A stretch of DNA of 64,000 nt from Paeniglutamicibacter psychrophenolicus (GTDB taxonomy: Bacteria > Actinomycetota > Actinomycetes > Actinomycetales > Micrococcaceae): assembly GCF_017876575.1 (NCBI RefSeq), contig NZ_JAGIOE010000001.1, positions 372,001-436,000 on the forward strand, in the 5' to 3' direction. Of this stretch, positions 26,831-35,447 are shown one piece after another. How positions within the stretch are numbered: position 1 is the stretch's first letter; every line of letters starts with the position of its first letter. The notes under the pieces are model-generated. The model was not told the DNA's origin, did not search any database, and saw only the letters and a program-made list of their open reading frames with translations. The translations under genes were made by a program, and so were the position numbers.

Positions 26831-27445
26831 TCACAGGACGCGTTCGGTCCTTGCAAAGCGGGAGCGCGTGCCCACCACCAGGTAGATGAGCACGGGTCCT
26901 CCAACTCCCAGGGCGTCCTGGGCGAGCCTCGCGGCCCGGGCGACATCCCTGCCCAGCGCCCCAGGGGCGGTTCCCTTGCGGGGCTGGACCTTGATGCGCA
27001 GCCCGACCTCGGGCTCCAGTTCCCACACGCTGACATTGATCGAGACCATGTCGCTGCGCCGGCCCAGGAAGTGGCGCAACGCCTGCTCCACGGTGCTCTG
27101 GGAAATTTCCACCCGGCCGGGCATGGCACCGTCGGGAATGAACCTGGAGACGTAGTCGCCGCCGCGGCCCCTGCCCTGGACGGCGATCCACCACAGCATC
27201 AACAGGATGGCACAAATCAGCAAGGCGGCCACCACGATCCACAGCCAGGAGTCCTTTTGCCCCGGCAACGTGGTCCGGGCCAGCATCGCGTCGAACCACG
27301 CGCCGAGGTCCGAGGCCACGTTCCGCCATCCGCGGGCGTAGCCCTCGGAGCTCGCGACCAGCACCGCGTTCAACCCACCTGCCAACAGCATCAGGCCCAA
27401 CAGGGAAATGACAAGCCGGTTGAGCAGCCTGGGGGTCTGGTTCAT
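26831..27445 (-). CDS. Asp23-operon membrane protein (AmaP-like)
   Basis: The 204-residue protein has two N-terminal membrane helices (about 10-32 and 68-90) and a cytoplasmic domain with a Gls24-like segment (DMVSINVSVWELEPEVGLRIKV). This matches the anchor-type proteins that tether Asp23/Gls24 to the membrane. It is the last gene of the five-gene operon and overlaps the previous gene by 4 bases (ATGA). Confidence 0.7.
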   Translation of the reverse strand: MNQTPRLLNRLVISLLGLMLLAGGLNAVLVASSEGYARGWRNVASDLGAWFDAMLARTTLPGQKDSWLWIVVAALLICAILLMLWWIAVQGRGRGGDYVSRFIPDGAMPGRVEISQSTVEQALRHFLGRRSDMVSINVSVWELEPEVGLRIKVQPRKGTAPGALGRDVARAARLAQDALGVGGPVLIYLVVGTRSRFARTERVL

Positions 27446-28020
27446 TGTCCGACCACCCCGCGCTCGGCGACCCGCAGGTGGACCCGTGGAGCGGGTTCCA
27501 CCAGGTTCAGCCGCAACTCCTCTTCCAGGCCGGCGACGACCGTGGCCGGGTTGACCGGGGTGCCGGAGGTCGGGCTGAGCTGCACCTCGACGCGTTCGCC
27601 GTTCACCGTGACCAGCACCTGGCCCGGGCCGACGCCGGCTTCGGCCCTTGCCCGGCGGGCCAGCGAGGCGGCCAGCACCTGGTCGTCGACGATCAGGATT
27701 GCGTCCTCGCAAGCCAGGGAGTGCCGCGCGCGCCTTCCGCGGCGCAGTCCGTGCACCAGGAGCAGCAGGCCAAACAGTGCTGACGCCAGGCCGATGGCCC
27801 CCAGCCCGGCCGGCTCCAGGTTCCCGGGCAGGGTGGAAATCCAGAGCCACCAGGTTTCCGGGGTGGCCACCAGGGGTTCCTGGCCAAGGGCCTTGAGCGC
27901 GGCTTCAAAGAGGGCATAGAGGCACACCAGGATGACCAGTGCGGCCGCGGTGATGGCCGCCGGGGAGCGGCCGCTGGTCAATTCGCGTTCACGGATTTGC
28001 CCGAGTTGTTCCTCTTTCAA
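27442..28020 (-). CDS. Membrane protein of the Asp23/Gls24 operon (DUF6286-like)
   Basis: The 192-residue protein has two membrane helices (about 23-45 and 73-92) followed by a soluble domain with alternating hydrophobic strands (GPGQVLVTVNGERVEVQL). Such proteins accompany Asp23 genes in actinobacteria. It overlaps both neighbours by 4 bases, implying coupled translation and equal output. The family name is from memory of the layout and is uncertain. Confidence 0.65.
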   Translation of the reverse strand: MKEEQLGQIRERELTSGRSPAAITAAALVILVCLYALFEAALKALGQEPLVATPETWWLWISTLPGNLEPAGLGAIGLASALFGLLLLVHGLRRGRRARHSLACEDAILIVDDQVLAASLARRARAEAGVGPGQVLVTVNGERVEVQLSPTSGTPVNPATVVAGLEEELRLNLVEPAPRVHLRVAERGVVGQ

Positions 28021-28382
28021 CCCCTCACCTCCGCGGCCGCGTCAATGATTCCGGTGACCCGCACATCCACCCGGCTGACCAGGGAGCCGGTGAGTGCGGT
28101 GAACTGCTCGCCGATGCCCGCGCGTTTCACGCACACCCTCTCAAGTACCGTGCCGCGGGCCATGCCGTCGGCGTCCGCGAGCGGTACCGGCAGCTGGATG
28201 AAAAGGGCCAGGTATCCGGCGTCATCGCGCAGGAACGCCCTCACCAGGGAGGGGGAGACACCAAAGATTTCGGCCGCCACCGCACGCGCCGTCCCCGCCA
28301 GGGCCTGGGCGCTGACCCGTGTGTAGCCCGCGCGCGCCGGCACCCCGGGATCGCGCAGCGTGGCAAGGGGCGGCTGGCTCAT
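28017..28382 (-). CDS. Second Asp23/Gls24-like protein
   Basis: At 121 residues this looks like a divergent Asp23/Gls24 domain protein: GYTRVSAQALAGTARAVAAEIFGVSPSLVRAFLRDD, then amphipathic strands LALFIQLPVPL and SLVSRVDVRVTGII. The start at 28382 overlaps the upstream small gene by 4 bases. It may form mixed assemblies with the larger Asp23 protein encoded at the head of the operon. Confidence 0.65.
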   Translation of the reverse strand: MSQPPLATLRDPGVPARAGYTRVSAQALAGTARAVAAEIFGVSPSLVRAFLRDDAGYLALFIQLPVPLADADGMARGTVLERVCVKRAGIGEQFTALTGSLVSRVDVRVTGIIDAAAEVRG

Positions 28383-28570
28383 GACGAGGATCGTCGCCCG
28401 GTCAGTGCGTCCCGGATCGCACGAAGGTCGACCCGTCCACCGGCGACCCGGGCAACCAGGGCGCCGATCGCCATGAACAAGGCCATGAGCAGGAACCCGC
28501 CCAGTCCGTGGGCCAGTGCCGCCCAGGCCAGGATGGCTCCCAATAGCGCACCAATCAGTGTGGGTTTCAC
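28379..28570 (-). CDS. Small membrane protein of the Asp23/Gls24 operon
   Basis: A 63-residue protein that is almost entirely two hydrophobic helices with Gly-rich turns (ALLGAILAWAALAHGLGGF and LLMALFMAIGALVARVAGG), ending in a basic tail. Small DUF2273-type proteins occupy this position in Asp23 operons. It overlaps both neighbours by 4 bases. Confidence 0.7.
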   Translation of the reverse strand: MKPTLIGALLGAILAWAALAHGLGGFLLMALFMAIGALVARVAGGRVDLRAIRDALTGRRSSS

Positions 28571-29004
28571 GCTTGTCCCTCCACGGTCGCATCGCGACGT
28601 TTCTCGGATCCCGCAACGGATACGGGAATGTGGACGTCGCCGATTTCGATATTGACCTCAATGACCTCGAAGTCGGTGAGCTCCTGGACGGCGTTGAATA
28701 CCGCTTCGCGCACCGCGGCGGCCAGGTCGTGGAGACGATACCCGTAGGTGGCGGTGATCACCAGGTCGATGGCGACTTGCCGGGTCCCCACTTGGACGCT
28801 GACCCCGTGGGCCGGCTCCTGGGCTGATCCCACGGCGCCGCGCAGGGCACCGAGCGCACGCGAGGTGCCCAATCCCATGGAATGCACTCCCGGAATTGCG
28901 CGTGCCGCCGCGGCGGCGACCTTTGCGACGGCAAGGTCGGTGATTCTTGTGGTTCCGCTGGCTTCCGTCGCGGGCAGGTTGCGCACCGTCAATTCATGAT
29001 CCAC
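28567..29004 (-). CDS. Asp23/Gls24 family envelope stress protein
   Basis: The head gene of the operon. I use the GTG at 29004 (GAGAGGA site 8 bases upstream), giving 145 residues. GTG 29031 would add nine. The Asp23 domain runs from TTRITDLAVAKVAAAAA through VQVGTRQVAIDLVITATYGY to FEVIEVNIEIGDVHIP. Asp23 proteins form a membrane-associated network linked to cell-wall stress. Upstream, the first 190 bases to the IS element at 29196 contain its promoter, so the IS does not disrupt the operon. Confidence 0.82.
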   Translation of the reverse strand: MDHELTVRNLPATEASGTTRITDLAVAKVAAAAARAIPGVHSMGLGTSRALGALRGAVGSAQEPAHGVSVQVGTRQVAIDLVITATYGYRLHDLAAAVREAVFNAVQELTDFEVIEVNIEIGDVHIPVSVAGSEKRRDATVEGQA

Positions 29005-29156
29005 GGTTCCGGTCCTCTCTACGCTCGCCACACGGTACTCGGCGTACGTCCCCAGCCTACAACTGAATGTGATGCATATCGCAAGGGTTGTCAGGTGGGC
29101 GAGGACTTCTCCACCGAGCGGGCCCAGCCCCGGCGCGTCGCGCGGGCCGCGATTTC

Positions 29157-29184
29157 GGGGCAGACACTTTTTGTCCTATAGGCC
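29157..29184 (+). repeat. Solo right-end relic of an IS1249-like element
   Basis: GGGGCAGACAC...TTTTGTCCTATAGGCC, 28 bases long, nearly repeats the right end of the adjacent full IS (30488-30517). It is flanked by its own 8-base direct repeat GCGATTTC (29149-29156 and 29185-29192), so it appears to be what is left of an earlier insertion. Confidence 0.6.
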
Positions 29185-29195
29185 GCGATTTCTTG

Positions 29196-30517
29196 GGCTT
29201 ACAGGTCAGAAAGTGTGTCCGTGAGGGGCCTGCATCCCAACGACGGCGCGGCAGAACGGGGTTTCTTATAGTCTTGGGCCATTAAACGTGAATGGTTCTG
29301 GAAATTCGAGGCACTGTGAAGTATGTGGATCTCGTCTGAAACGCAATGGAAAGACAACGGCAGGGACCCAGCGCTGGAGGTGCATTGACTGCGGGGCCAG
29401 CAGCGTGCGCAGACGGGCGGACCTGGCCCGCAGGGCCGAGCTGGACCGGTTCGTGGCCTGGCTGATGGGCAAGGATTCCCAGGCCGAGATCGGGCCCGGC
29501 AGCGGGCGGACCTTCCGCCGCTCCACCCGGTGGTGCTGGAACATCGAACCCGCCCCGGCGGTGACCGGCGAGATCCACGGGCAGGTCCAGATGGACGGCA
29601 TCTACCTGGGCCGGGGGTGGTGCTGCCTGATCGCGATCGCCGACGGGCACGTCATCGGCTGGCAGTGGTGCGACACGGAAAAGTCGGCCGCCTGGCTGGC
29701 CCTGATGGAAGCGATCCCGGCCCCGCGGGCGGTGGTCATCGACGGCGGCTCGGGGCTGGCCTCGGCCCTGTCGCGGGCCTGGCCCGAGACCCGGATCCAG
29801 CGCTGCCTGGTCCATGTCCAGCGCAACGTGCGCACCTACCTGACGCTGCGGCCGCGCACCGACGCCGGGCGGGCGTTGCGCCGTATTTCCCTGGCCCTGA
29901 CGCGGCTGAAGACCACGCAGGAGGCCGCCGCCTGGGTGCTGGTGCTGAACCAGTGGTACACCGAGCACGGCGAGCTGATCAAGGCGCGCACCTACCAGCA
30001 GGGTCCCGCGGGTTTCCGCCCCGCCGGCGTCCGGGCGGGCCAGGCCTGGTGGTACACCCACGACCGGCTGCGCAAGGCCTACCGGCTCATGGAGCGCCTG
30101 GCCAGGAACGGGCACCTGTTCACCTATCTGCACCCGGAGCTGGCCGATATCGGCGTCGACTCGACGACCAACCGGATCGAGGGCGGGGTCAACACGCACC
30201 TGCGCGCCCTGCTGCGCACCCACCGGGGCATGCCCCCGGCCCACGCCAAGCGCGCCGTCGAATGGTGGCTCTACACCCACACCGAAAACCCGGCCGCGCC
30301 CCACACCCTCATCCGTCCCGAGCACCTCAAGCCATTGCCGAGGCAAGCACCCCGTGAGGAACCGGTTGGGCCGGAGTTGCTCGGCACCGCACTGAGCGAG
30401 TCCGAGGGGCTGTGGGCCCGGAAGGGATGGGCCGGCAGGCCCTGCTGAAACACGGTCCGACATGGCAATGCCCCGGGTGACACACCCGGGGCAGACACAC
30501 ATTTTGTCCTATAGGCC
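29196..30517 (+). mobile_element. IS256-family insertion sequence (IS1249-like)
   Basis: The ends are related inverted repeats: the left begins GGCTTACAGGTCAGAAAG and the right, read inward, begins GGCCTATAGGACAAAATG, with 20 of 27 bases matching. An 8-base target duplication ATTTCTTG flanks it at 29188-29195 and 30518-30525. The element is 1,322 bp and carries one intact transposase. It sits just beyond the terminator of a tRNA operon and about 190 bp upstream of the Asp23 operon. TSD length and TIRs fit the IS256 family. Confidence 0.85.
29288..30448 (+). CDS. Transposase, IS256 family, IS1249 group
   Basis: A 386-residue transposase starting with GTG. The N-terminal zinc finger (CEVCGSRLKRNGK... 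RCIDCGASS) is typical of IS1249. The MULE-like DDE core includes GQVQMDGIYLGRGW near residue 98, ALPAPRA-type VVIDGGSGLASAL near residue 150, CLVHVQRNV, and the glutamate in TTNRIEGGVNTHLR near residue 297. No frameshift is seen, so it is probably active. Confidence 0.9.
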   Translation: MNGSGNSRHCEVCGSRLKRNGKTTAGTQRWRCIDCGASSVRRRADLARRAELDRFVAWLMGKDSQAEIGPGSGRTFRRSTRWCWNIEPAPAVTGEIHGQVQMDGIYLGRGWCCLIAIADGHVIGWQWCDTEKSAAWLALMEAIPAPRAVVIDGGSGLASALSRAWPETRIQRCLVHVQRNVRTYLTLRPRTDAGRALRRISLALTRLKTTQEAAAWVLVLNQWYTEHGELIKARTYQQGPAGFRPAGVRAGQAWWYTHDRLRKAYRLMERLARNGHLFTYLHPELADIGVDSTTNRIEGGVNTHLRALLRTHRGMPPAHAKRAVEWWLYTHTENPAAPHTLIRPEHLKPLPRQAPREEPVGPELLGTALSESEGLWARKGWAGRPC

Positions 30518-30532
30518 ATTTCTTGTTAAAGC

Positions 30533-30561
30533 AAAAACCCCCTTGTTTCCAAGAGGGTTTT
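30533..30561 (-). terminator. Terminator of the tRNA operon
   Basis: On the minus strand CCCTCTTG and CAAGGGGG pair around a GAAA loop, followed directly by a T-run (TTTTTGCTTT). It lies 4 bases beyond the tRNA-Phe 3' end. Confidence 0.85.
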
Positions 30562-30564
30562 AGA

Positions 30565-30640
30565 TGGTGGCTCCGACCGGCGTCGATCCGGTGACCTTTC
30601 GATTTTCAGTCGAACGCTCTACCAACTGAGCTACAGAGCC
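30565..30640 (-). tRNA. tRNA-Phe (GAA)
   Basis: A complete cloverleaf on the minus strand: acceptor GGCTCTG with CGGAGCC, D-loop AGCTCAGTTGGTAGAGC, anticodon GAA in GACTGAAAATC, and T-arm with GATCGACGCC. The CCA end is encoded (30565-30567). It is the last of three tRNAs in one transcript. Confidence 0.95.
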
Positions 30641-30696
30641 TGGCATCATCAGGCAAGATGATCACCGAGATCTTCCAGCGAACCAGAAAACCAAAG

Positions 30697-30770
30697 CGAC
30701 CCTGACGGGACTTGAACCCGCGACCTCCGCCGTGACAGGGCGGCGCGCTAACCAACTGCGCTACAGGGCC
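30697..30770 (-). tRNA. tRNA-Asp (GTC)
   Basis: A complete cloverleaf on the minus strand: acceptor GGCCCTG with CAGGGTC, anticodon GTC in CCCTGTCACGG, T-loop GTTCAAGTC. No CCA is encoded. It is the middle gene of the Glu-Asp-Phe cluster. Confidence 0.95.
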
Positions 30771-30850
30771 TTACTTGCGAAGTCTCCCTCGCTCACAAGA
30801 CAAGAACTCTACCAGAGCTTTTCGCTCGTGCAAAATCCGCATTTCATGCG

Positions 30851-30923
30851 TACCCCCAACGGGATTCGAACCCGTGCCGCTGCCGTGAAAGGGCAGTGTC
30901 CTAGGCCGCTAGACGATGGGGGC
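30851..30923 (-). tRNA. tRNA-Glu (TTC)
   Basis: A complete cloverleaf on the minus strand: acceptor GCCCCCA with TGGGGGT, anticodon TTC in CCCTTTCACGG, T-loop GTTCGAATC. It is the first gene of the cluster, downstream of a strong promoter. Confidence 0.95.
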
Positions 30924-30968
30924 CAGGAACCTCTGCCGCGAATTTCTCCGCAGCAGTGGACTCCAACA

Positions 30969-30997
30969 ACTATAGAGGTAAATTTCCCACCGCGCAA
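30969..30997 (-). promoter_or_regulatory. Promoter of the Glu-Asp-Phe tRNA operon
   Basis: On the minus strand TTGCGC (30992-30997) and TATAGT (30969-30974) are separated by exactly 17 bases, about 45 bases before the mature tRNA-Glu 5' end. Confidence 0.7.
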
Positions 30998-31093
30998 AAC
31001 GAACCGATCGAGACCGCAAAATGCGACCCTCGTCACCCCGATTTCCGTGCCTCACCTCACCAAACCACGTCCCCTGCCGGCAGCTGCGCTCGG

Positions 31094-31099
31094 TAGAGT
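31094..31099 (+). promoter_or_regulatory. -10 box of the zincin-like gene (leaderless)
   Basis: TAGAGT ends 7 bases before the ATG at 31107. There is no ribosome binding site for that start. Confidence 0.5.
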
Positions 31100-31106
31100 G
31101 CAGCAC

Positions 31107-31478
31107 ATGGGGTACGAAATGACGGACGATGAATTTGAGTTGGTGGCCGAGCGCGCCCTGGACGAAATCCCGGAGGCCCTGCTTTCGATGATGGAAAACG
31201 TGGCCATCTTCATCGAGGACGCCTACAAGCCGCTGCCGAACGAGGACCCGGGCACCAAACTACTTGGCCTCTACGAGGGCACGGCGCTGACCGAGCGCGA
31301 CTCGGGGTGGGGCGCCGGGGCCATGCCCGACCGCATCACGATCTTCAAGGATGCAATCCTTGAAATATGCTCCTCGGAAAAGCAGGTGATCGAAGAGGTT
31401 GGCATCACGATCGTTCACGAAATCGCCCACCACTTCGGCATCGACGACGATCGGCTGCACGAGCTCGGGTGGGGCTGA
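31107..31478 (+). CDS. Zincin-like metallopeptidase family protein
   Basis: A 123-residue cytoplasmic protein with the zinc-protease motif HEIAH in TIVHEIAHHFGIDDDRLHELGWG at the C-terminus, and the family block RITIFKDAILE. These are small actinobacterial proteins of unknown substrate. ATG 31119 is an alternative start. The following 355 bases to the next gene hold no gene. Confidence 0.88.
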   Translation: MGYEMTDDEFELVAERALDEIPEALLSMMENVAIFIEDAYKPLPNEDPGTKLLGLYEGTALTERDSGWGAGAMPDRITIFKDAILEICSSEKQVIEEVGITIVHEIAHHFGIDDDRLHELGWG

Positions 31479-31661
31479 CGGGCGGTTTCGCTCGAAAAGT
31501 TTCCTGTGACTTTCCCCGGCCGCGGCCCATTGGCGCATCGCCCCCGGCCAGCCCGGCGTTTCGACAATCCGAAATGTAACGAAACGGTCTCGGAAATCGT
31601 CCAAAATCACCGTTTTTCGCGAACCGGGTCTCGACAAGCCCCAAAAGCTCCTGCATTATCG

Positions 31662-31680
31662 TTATGCATTCGTTGCATAA
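31662..31680. promoter_or_regulatory. Inverted repeat upstream of the NlpC/P60 gene
   Basis: TTATGCA and TGCATAA form perfect 7-base arms around a 5-base centre within the gene-free stretch 31479-31833. It may be an operator or part of the leader of the NlpC/P60 gene 154 bases downstream. Confidence 0.4.
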
Positions 31681-31833
31681 GCCACCCCAGCACACTCCTA
31701 CCTTCATCTTGGGGATGCAGTACAGCCCGTGACCACTTTCGCTAAATGACCCCGGCAGGCCCATCCTGCTTCGGGTTGCCCGGCCACGAATCAACCACTT
31801 GGTTGGACTGCAAGGCGGTTAGGAACTCCCTTC

Positions 31834-32946
31834 ATGTCCATCCTCAAGAGCGTGGTCGTCGTGACCAGCGCAGCACTCATTGCCTCGGGCGCCTTGACCG
31901 CCGGCAGCGCACCGGCACCCGTTGCCGCCAGCACCACACCGCACCACGCAGCGGCCCCCGAGCAGCTCAATCCGGGCCCGCTGGCCACCATCGCCAAATC
32001 CATGGCAGCCACCCGGCCCTCCCCCGCGAAAACCACGGCGGCCCTTGAGAAACAGCTGGCCACCGTCCGCGCGGCTCTCCAAGACGCCGAGGCGGCAACT
32101 CTTGAGGCCACGGAGAACGCCGTGGCCGCGGAAGAAGCCGCCACGCAGGACCGGACCACGGCAGCGTCCCTGGCCGGAACCTCCCTGGCGGCCCTGGGCC
32201 GGAGCCAGGCCCAGGTCCAGCAGCTGGAGTCCGCAAAGCTCGCCCGCACCGCCCAGGGTCTCTTCGACCGGGCCGAGCTGCGACTCAATGCCAAGCACGA
32301 GGAGCTTGTCGAGGCGTCCGCCTCGCTGCACAAGACCTCTGTTGCCCGGGAAAGTGCACGGCTGGCCAAGCTGTCCGAGTCCCGCGAGGACGCCGAGCTC
32401 ATGGCCGCACTGGTGGACTCCGAATCGAATGTCGCCGATCCCGTGAATGACCCGGCGTTGGATCCCGAGACCCTCGACAGCGCCCAGGTGGCCATCGGCG
32501 CGCTTGGCACCGCTTCGGTGGCCACAGCCGCCATCCAGGTTCCCACCAAGAAGCTGACGCGGACGGCCCGGATCAAGAAGTCCATCAAGTGGGCCAAGAA
32601 GGTCGCCAAGAACAATAAGTACAAGTACCGTTACGGGGCGACCGGCCCGCGGTACTTCGATTGCTCCGGATACGTGGGCAAGGCATTCGCCAAGGGTGGA
32701 AAGAAGCTCAAGCGCACCTCCAGCGCCCAATACAAGGCGGCGCCCAAGAAGGTGAAGCTCTCGAAGCTGAAGAAGGGCGACCTGGTTTTCTGGTCATCCA
32801 ACCGCGGTCGGTCTTTCTACCACGTGGCAATGTATGTGGGAAACGGCAAGATCGCCCATGCCCGCAACCCCAAGGCCGGCATTTCCGTAACCAAACTGAA
32901 TTATGCCGGCATGCGCAATATCTACAAGTACGCGGGCCGCTACTGA
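31834..32946 (+). CDS. Secreted NlpC/P60 cell-wall peptidase
   Basis: The 370-residue protein has a signal peptide (about 1-30) and a long Ala/Glu/Lys coiled-coil region (about 60-200). The C-terminal NlpC/P60 domain (about 255-370) has the catalytic cysteine in RYFDCSGYVG, a histidine in SFYHVAMYVG, and HARNP as the third position. It would cut peptide bonds in peptidoglycan stems outside the cell. A second, related gene follows, so the pair looks like a duplication. AGGAACTCCCTTC upstream of the ATG supplies a modest ribosome binding site. Confidence 0.9.
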   Translation: MSILKSVVVVTSAALIASGALTAGSAPAPVAASTTPHHAAAPEQLNPGPLATIAKSMAATRPSPAKTTAALEKQLATVRAALQDAEAATLEATENAVAAEEAATQDRTTAASLAGTSLAALGRSQAQVQQLESAKLARTAQGLFDRAELRLNAKHEELVEASASLHKTSVARESARLAKLSESREDAELMAALVDSESNVADPVNDPALDPETLDSAQVAIGALGTASVATAAIQVPTKKLTRTARIKKSIKWAKKVAKNNKYKYRYGATGPRYFDCSGYVGKAFAKGGKKLKRTSSAQYKAAPKKVKLSKLKKGDLVFWSSNRGRSFYHVAMYVGNGKIAHARNPKAGISVTKLNYAGMRNIYKYAGRY

Positions 32947-33060
32947 TCGACCCCCGTTTGGCGGCGCCCCGGCGACACCCCGCACTGACCTTGGACGACA
33001 CGGCTTCGGTGCGGGGCGCCATTCCGGAATCGCCTGCATATTAAGGTCGAATTAAGGAAT

Positions 33061-33078
33061 AATTACACCGTTGTAATT
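33061..33078. promoter_or_regulatory. AT-rich inverted repeat upstream of the second NlpC/P60 gene
   Basis: AATTACA and TGTAATT form perfect arms around a 4-base centre. The 280-base gap 32947-33229 is otherwise AT-rich promoter-like DNA. I looked for the c-di-AMP riboswitch common upstream of such genes and saw no match. Confidence 0.4.
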
Positions 33079-34121
33079 GAAGTTATTGATGTGACTGCTG
33101 TTGCCAGTGTGAATAGGTATCCCATAGGGTGCTATAGGAAGCAGCGATCAGGCCGCACCGTTCAGGCCGTATTTCTCGCATTGGTTGCGAGACTTGCACA
33201 CCGATCGCCGCGGTAAGGATCAACACGGCATGGCAATCAGGGAAACACTGGGCGTCGCCGCCTGCTCAATTGCATTGGCAGCCACGTGCTTTACGGGCGG
33301 ACTGCCCGCCGCAGCGGCAACGCTGAACGCACCAAGCACCATCGGCATCGCCGCGCAGCCCAACACCTTGGGCACCGCCATGCCCACCCAAGCCCAGCTG
33401 GAAGCAGCCAAGTCGGATCCCGAGGCGCTCGGCGCCTTGGTCGATCGACTTGAATCCGAAATCGAATCCGGCCGCCAGCGCATCATCACCGCCGAGGCCG
33501 CGGCCCTGGACGCCCAAGACATCTTGTTGGATGCCGACCAGCTTCTTGCCGAACGCACCCAGGCCGCCGACGAAGCCAAGGCCGAGGCCGAGAAGGCCAC
33601 CGAGTTCCTGCTTTCGAGCAAGAAAGATGTCGGAGCACTGGCCTCGGACCTGTACCGCAACGGCGGCGTCAACCCCGGCGTGGTGACCCTGTTGGAGGAC
33701 ACCAAGGACAACGACGTCCTGTACAAGGCCTCCACCATGGACGCCCTGAGCGCCAACCGCACCATGACGGTGAGCAATGCCGAGGACGCGGCAGCACTGT
33801 GGACGGCGTGGCAGGACTATGCCGCAGCGGCCGCGGAGGCCGCCGACGAGGCAACGTCAGCCCAGCGCACCGCGGCCGCCGAGGCCACGACCACTCTTTC
33901 CAGCTACCAGGACTCCATTGCGCCCCAGGAACAGCTCCGCGAGCAGCTCATTGGGCAGCTGGCCTTCCTGCACGAGGTCGACGCAGCCAAGGAAGCCGAG
34001 CGTATTGCCGCCAAGGAAGCGGCAACCGAAGCCAAGAGGCTCCAGGACCTGATCGACAACGCGCCACAGGCCAAGCCGCTGGAGGTCAAGCAAAGCAAGG
34101 CGCCGGAGATCAAGCCGCTGG

Positions 34122-35447
34122 CAGGGCTGTTGCGTTCTAGCCCAAACTTGTTTCTGACTTGGGCAAAGGGGAAAATGACGCCGGGTTGTTAATGTAGGAA
34201 ATTCCTGTTAATCATGAAAGTGACTAAACAACCAAGATCAACAGGAACTCCTCATGCCATCATCCCTCGAAACCCTCATCCAGCGCCACCCGACACTCCC
34301 CGAGCTCGACCACGAAACGCTCACCGAGATCCCTTCGGGACTCCTGAAAGCCCTGGCAACGGTGCCGGACCCCCGCCGCGGCCAGGGATGCCGCTACCGC
34401 AGCGGCTGGCTGCTGGCCGTGGCCGCCTGCGCCGTCATGGCCGGACACACCGGCTACCGGCAGATGCAGGAACTCGCACGCCGCCTGGCCAACCACCGCA
34501 ACCGCCCGGTCCCCGGCCCCTCGACCTTCCACCGCTTCCTCAAGCAGCTGGACCCCGTCGGCCTGGATGAGGCCCTGGCGTCCTGGGCCGCCACGCTGCA
34601 CACCGCCGCCGCCCCGCTCCTGGCCGAGGCCATCGCCATCGACGGGAAGGAGCTGCGCAGCTCCAAGAACGGCAACGGGGCCAAGGTCCACCTGTTGGCC
34701 GCAACCACCCACGACTCCGGCCTGGTGCTGGGCCAGGTCGACGTCTGCGCGAAAACCAACGAGATCCCTCGCCTGCCCGAACTTTTGGAGCTCCTGGCCA
34801 GGCACCACGAGCTGGCCGGGAGGATCATCACCCTCGACGCGCTGCACACCCAGCGGAACACCGCAAAGCTGATCTGCCAGACCCACGGCGCCCACTATGT
34901 CCTGACCCTGAAAGGCAACCAGCCAACGGTGCACGCGCTGGTCCGCAACCTGCCCTGGGAGCAGGTCCCGGTCGCCGACACCACCATCGACACCGGCCAC
35001 GGCCGGGTGGTGATCCGCAAACTCCAGATCGCCACGCTGACCGGAAAATTCGCACCGGACTGGCCCGGGCTGCGCCAAGTCGCCCGGCTGACCCGGGAAC
35101 GCACCCACCAGGGCAAGACAAGCGTGGAAACGGTGTTCATCCTCACCAGCCTCCCGCCGCACCTCGCCGGCCCGGGCCACATCGCCGACCTCGTGCGCGG
35201 ACACTGGTCCATCGAGAACAAGGTCCACCATGTCCGGGACACCGCGTATCGGGAGGACCACAACCAGGTGCGCACCGGCCACGCACCACGGAACGTCGCC
35301 GCCCTGACCAACGCGGCACTCACCGCGCTACGCGCCGCGGGCCTGACCGAGATCCGGCCGGCCACCCGCGCGCTGCATGCCCAGAACAAGCTGATCCAAG
35401 CCATCCTCACGGTGGTCTAAATCACTTTCCAGAACGCAACAGCCCTG
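34122..35447 (+). mobile_element. ISAs1-family insertion sequence
   Basis: The ends are near-perfect inverted repeats: CAGGGCTGTTGCGTTCT at the left and its complement at the right. A 9-base target duplication AGCCGCTGG flanks it (34113-34121 and 35448-35456). The 1,326-bp element carries one intact transposase and interrupts an NlpC/P60 gene. Intact ends, intact transposase and perfect duplication point to a recent insertion. Confidence 0.93.
34254..35420 (+). CDS. Transposase, ISAs1 family
   Basis: The 388-residue DDE transposase has the family N-terminus (LATVPDPRRGQGCRYRSGWLLAV). The catalytic aspartate is in AIAIDGKELRSSKNG near residue 124, the second in IITLDALHTQRNT near residue 198, and the glutamate in RGHWSIENKVHHVRD near residue 323, the Y(2)R(3)E(6)K-type block. 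It is complete. Confidence 0.92.
   Translation: MPSSLETLIQRHPTLPELDHETLTEIPSGLLKALATVPDPRRGQGCRYRSGWLLAVAACAVMAGHTGYRQMQELARRLANHRNRPVPGPSTFHRFLKQLDPVGLDEALASWAATLHTAAAPLLAEAIAIDGKELRSSKNGNGAKVHLLAATTHDSGLVLGQVDVCAKTNEIPRLPELLELLARHHELAGRIITLDALHTQRNTAKLICQTHGAHYVLTLKGNQPTVHALVRNLPWEQVPVADTTIDTGHGRVVIRKLQIATLTGKFAPDWPGLRQVARLTRERTHQGKTSVETVFILTSLPPHLAGPGHIADLVRGHWSIENKVHHVRDTAYREDHNQVRTGHAPRNVAALTNAALTALRAAGLTEIRPATRALHAQNKLIQAILTVV

Noticed and set aside
32947-33229. c-di-AMP riboswitch upstream of the NlpC/P60 gene
   Set aside because: Such switches are common before actinobacterial wall hydrolases, but the conserved blocks are not present here.
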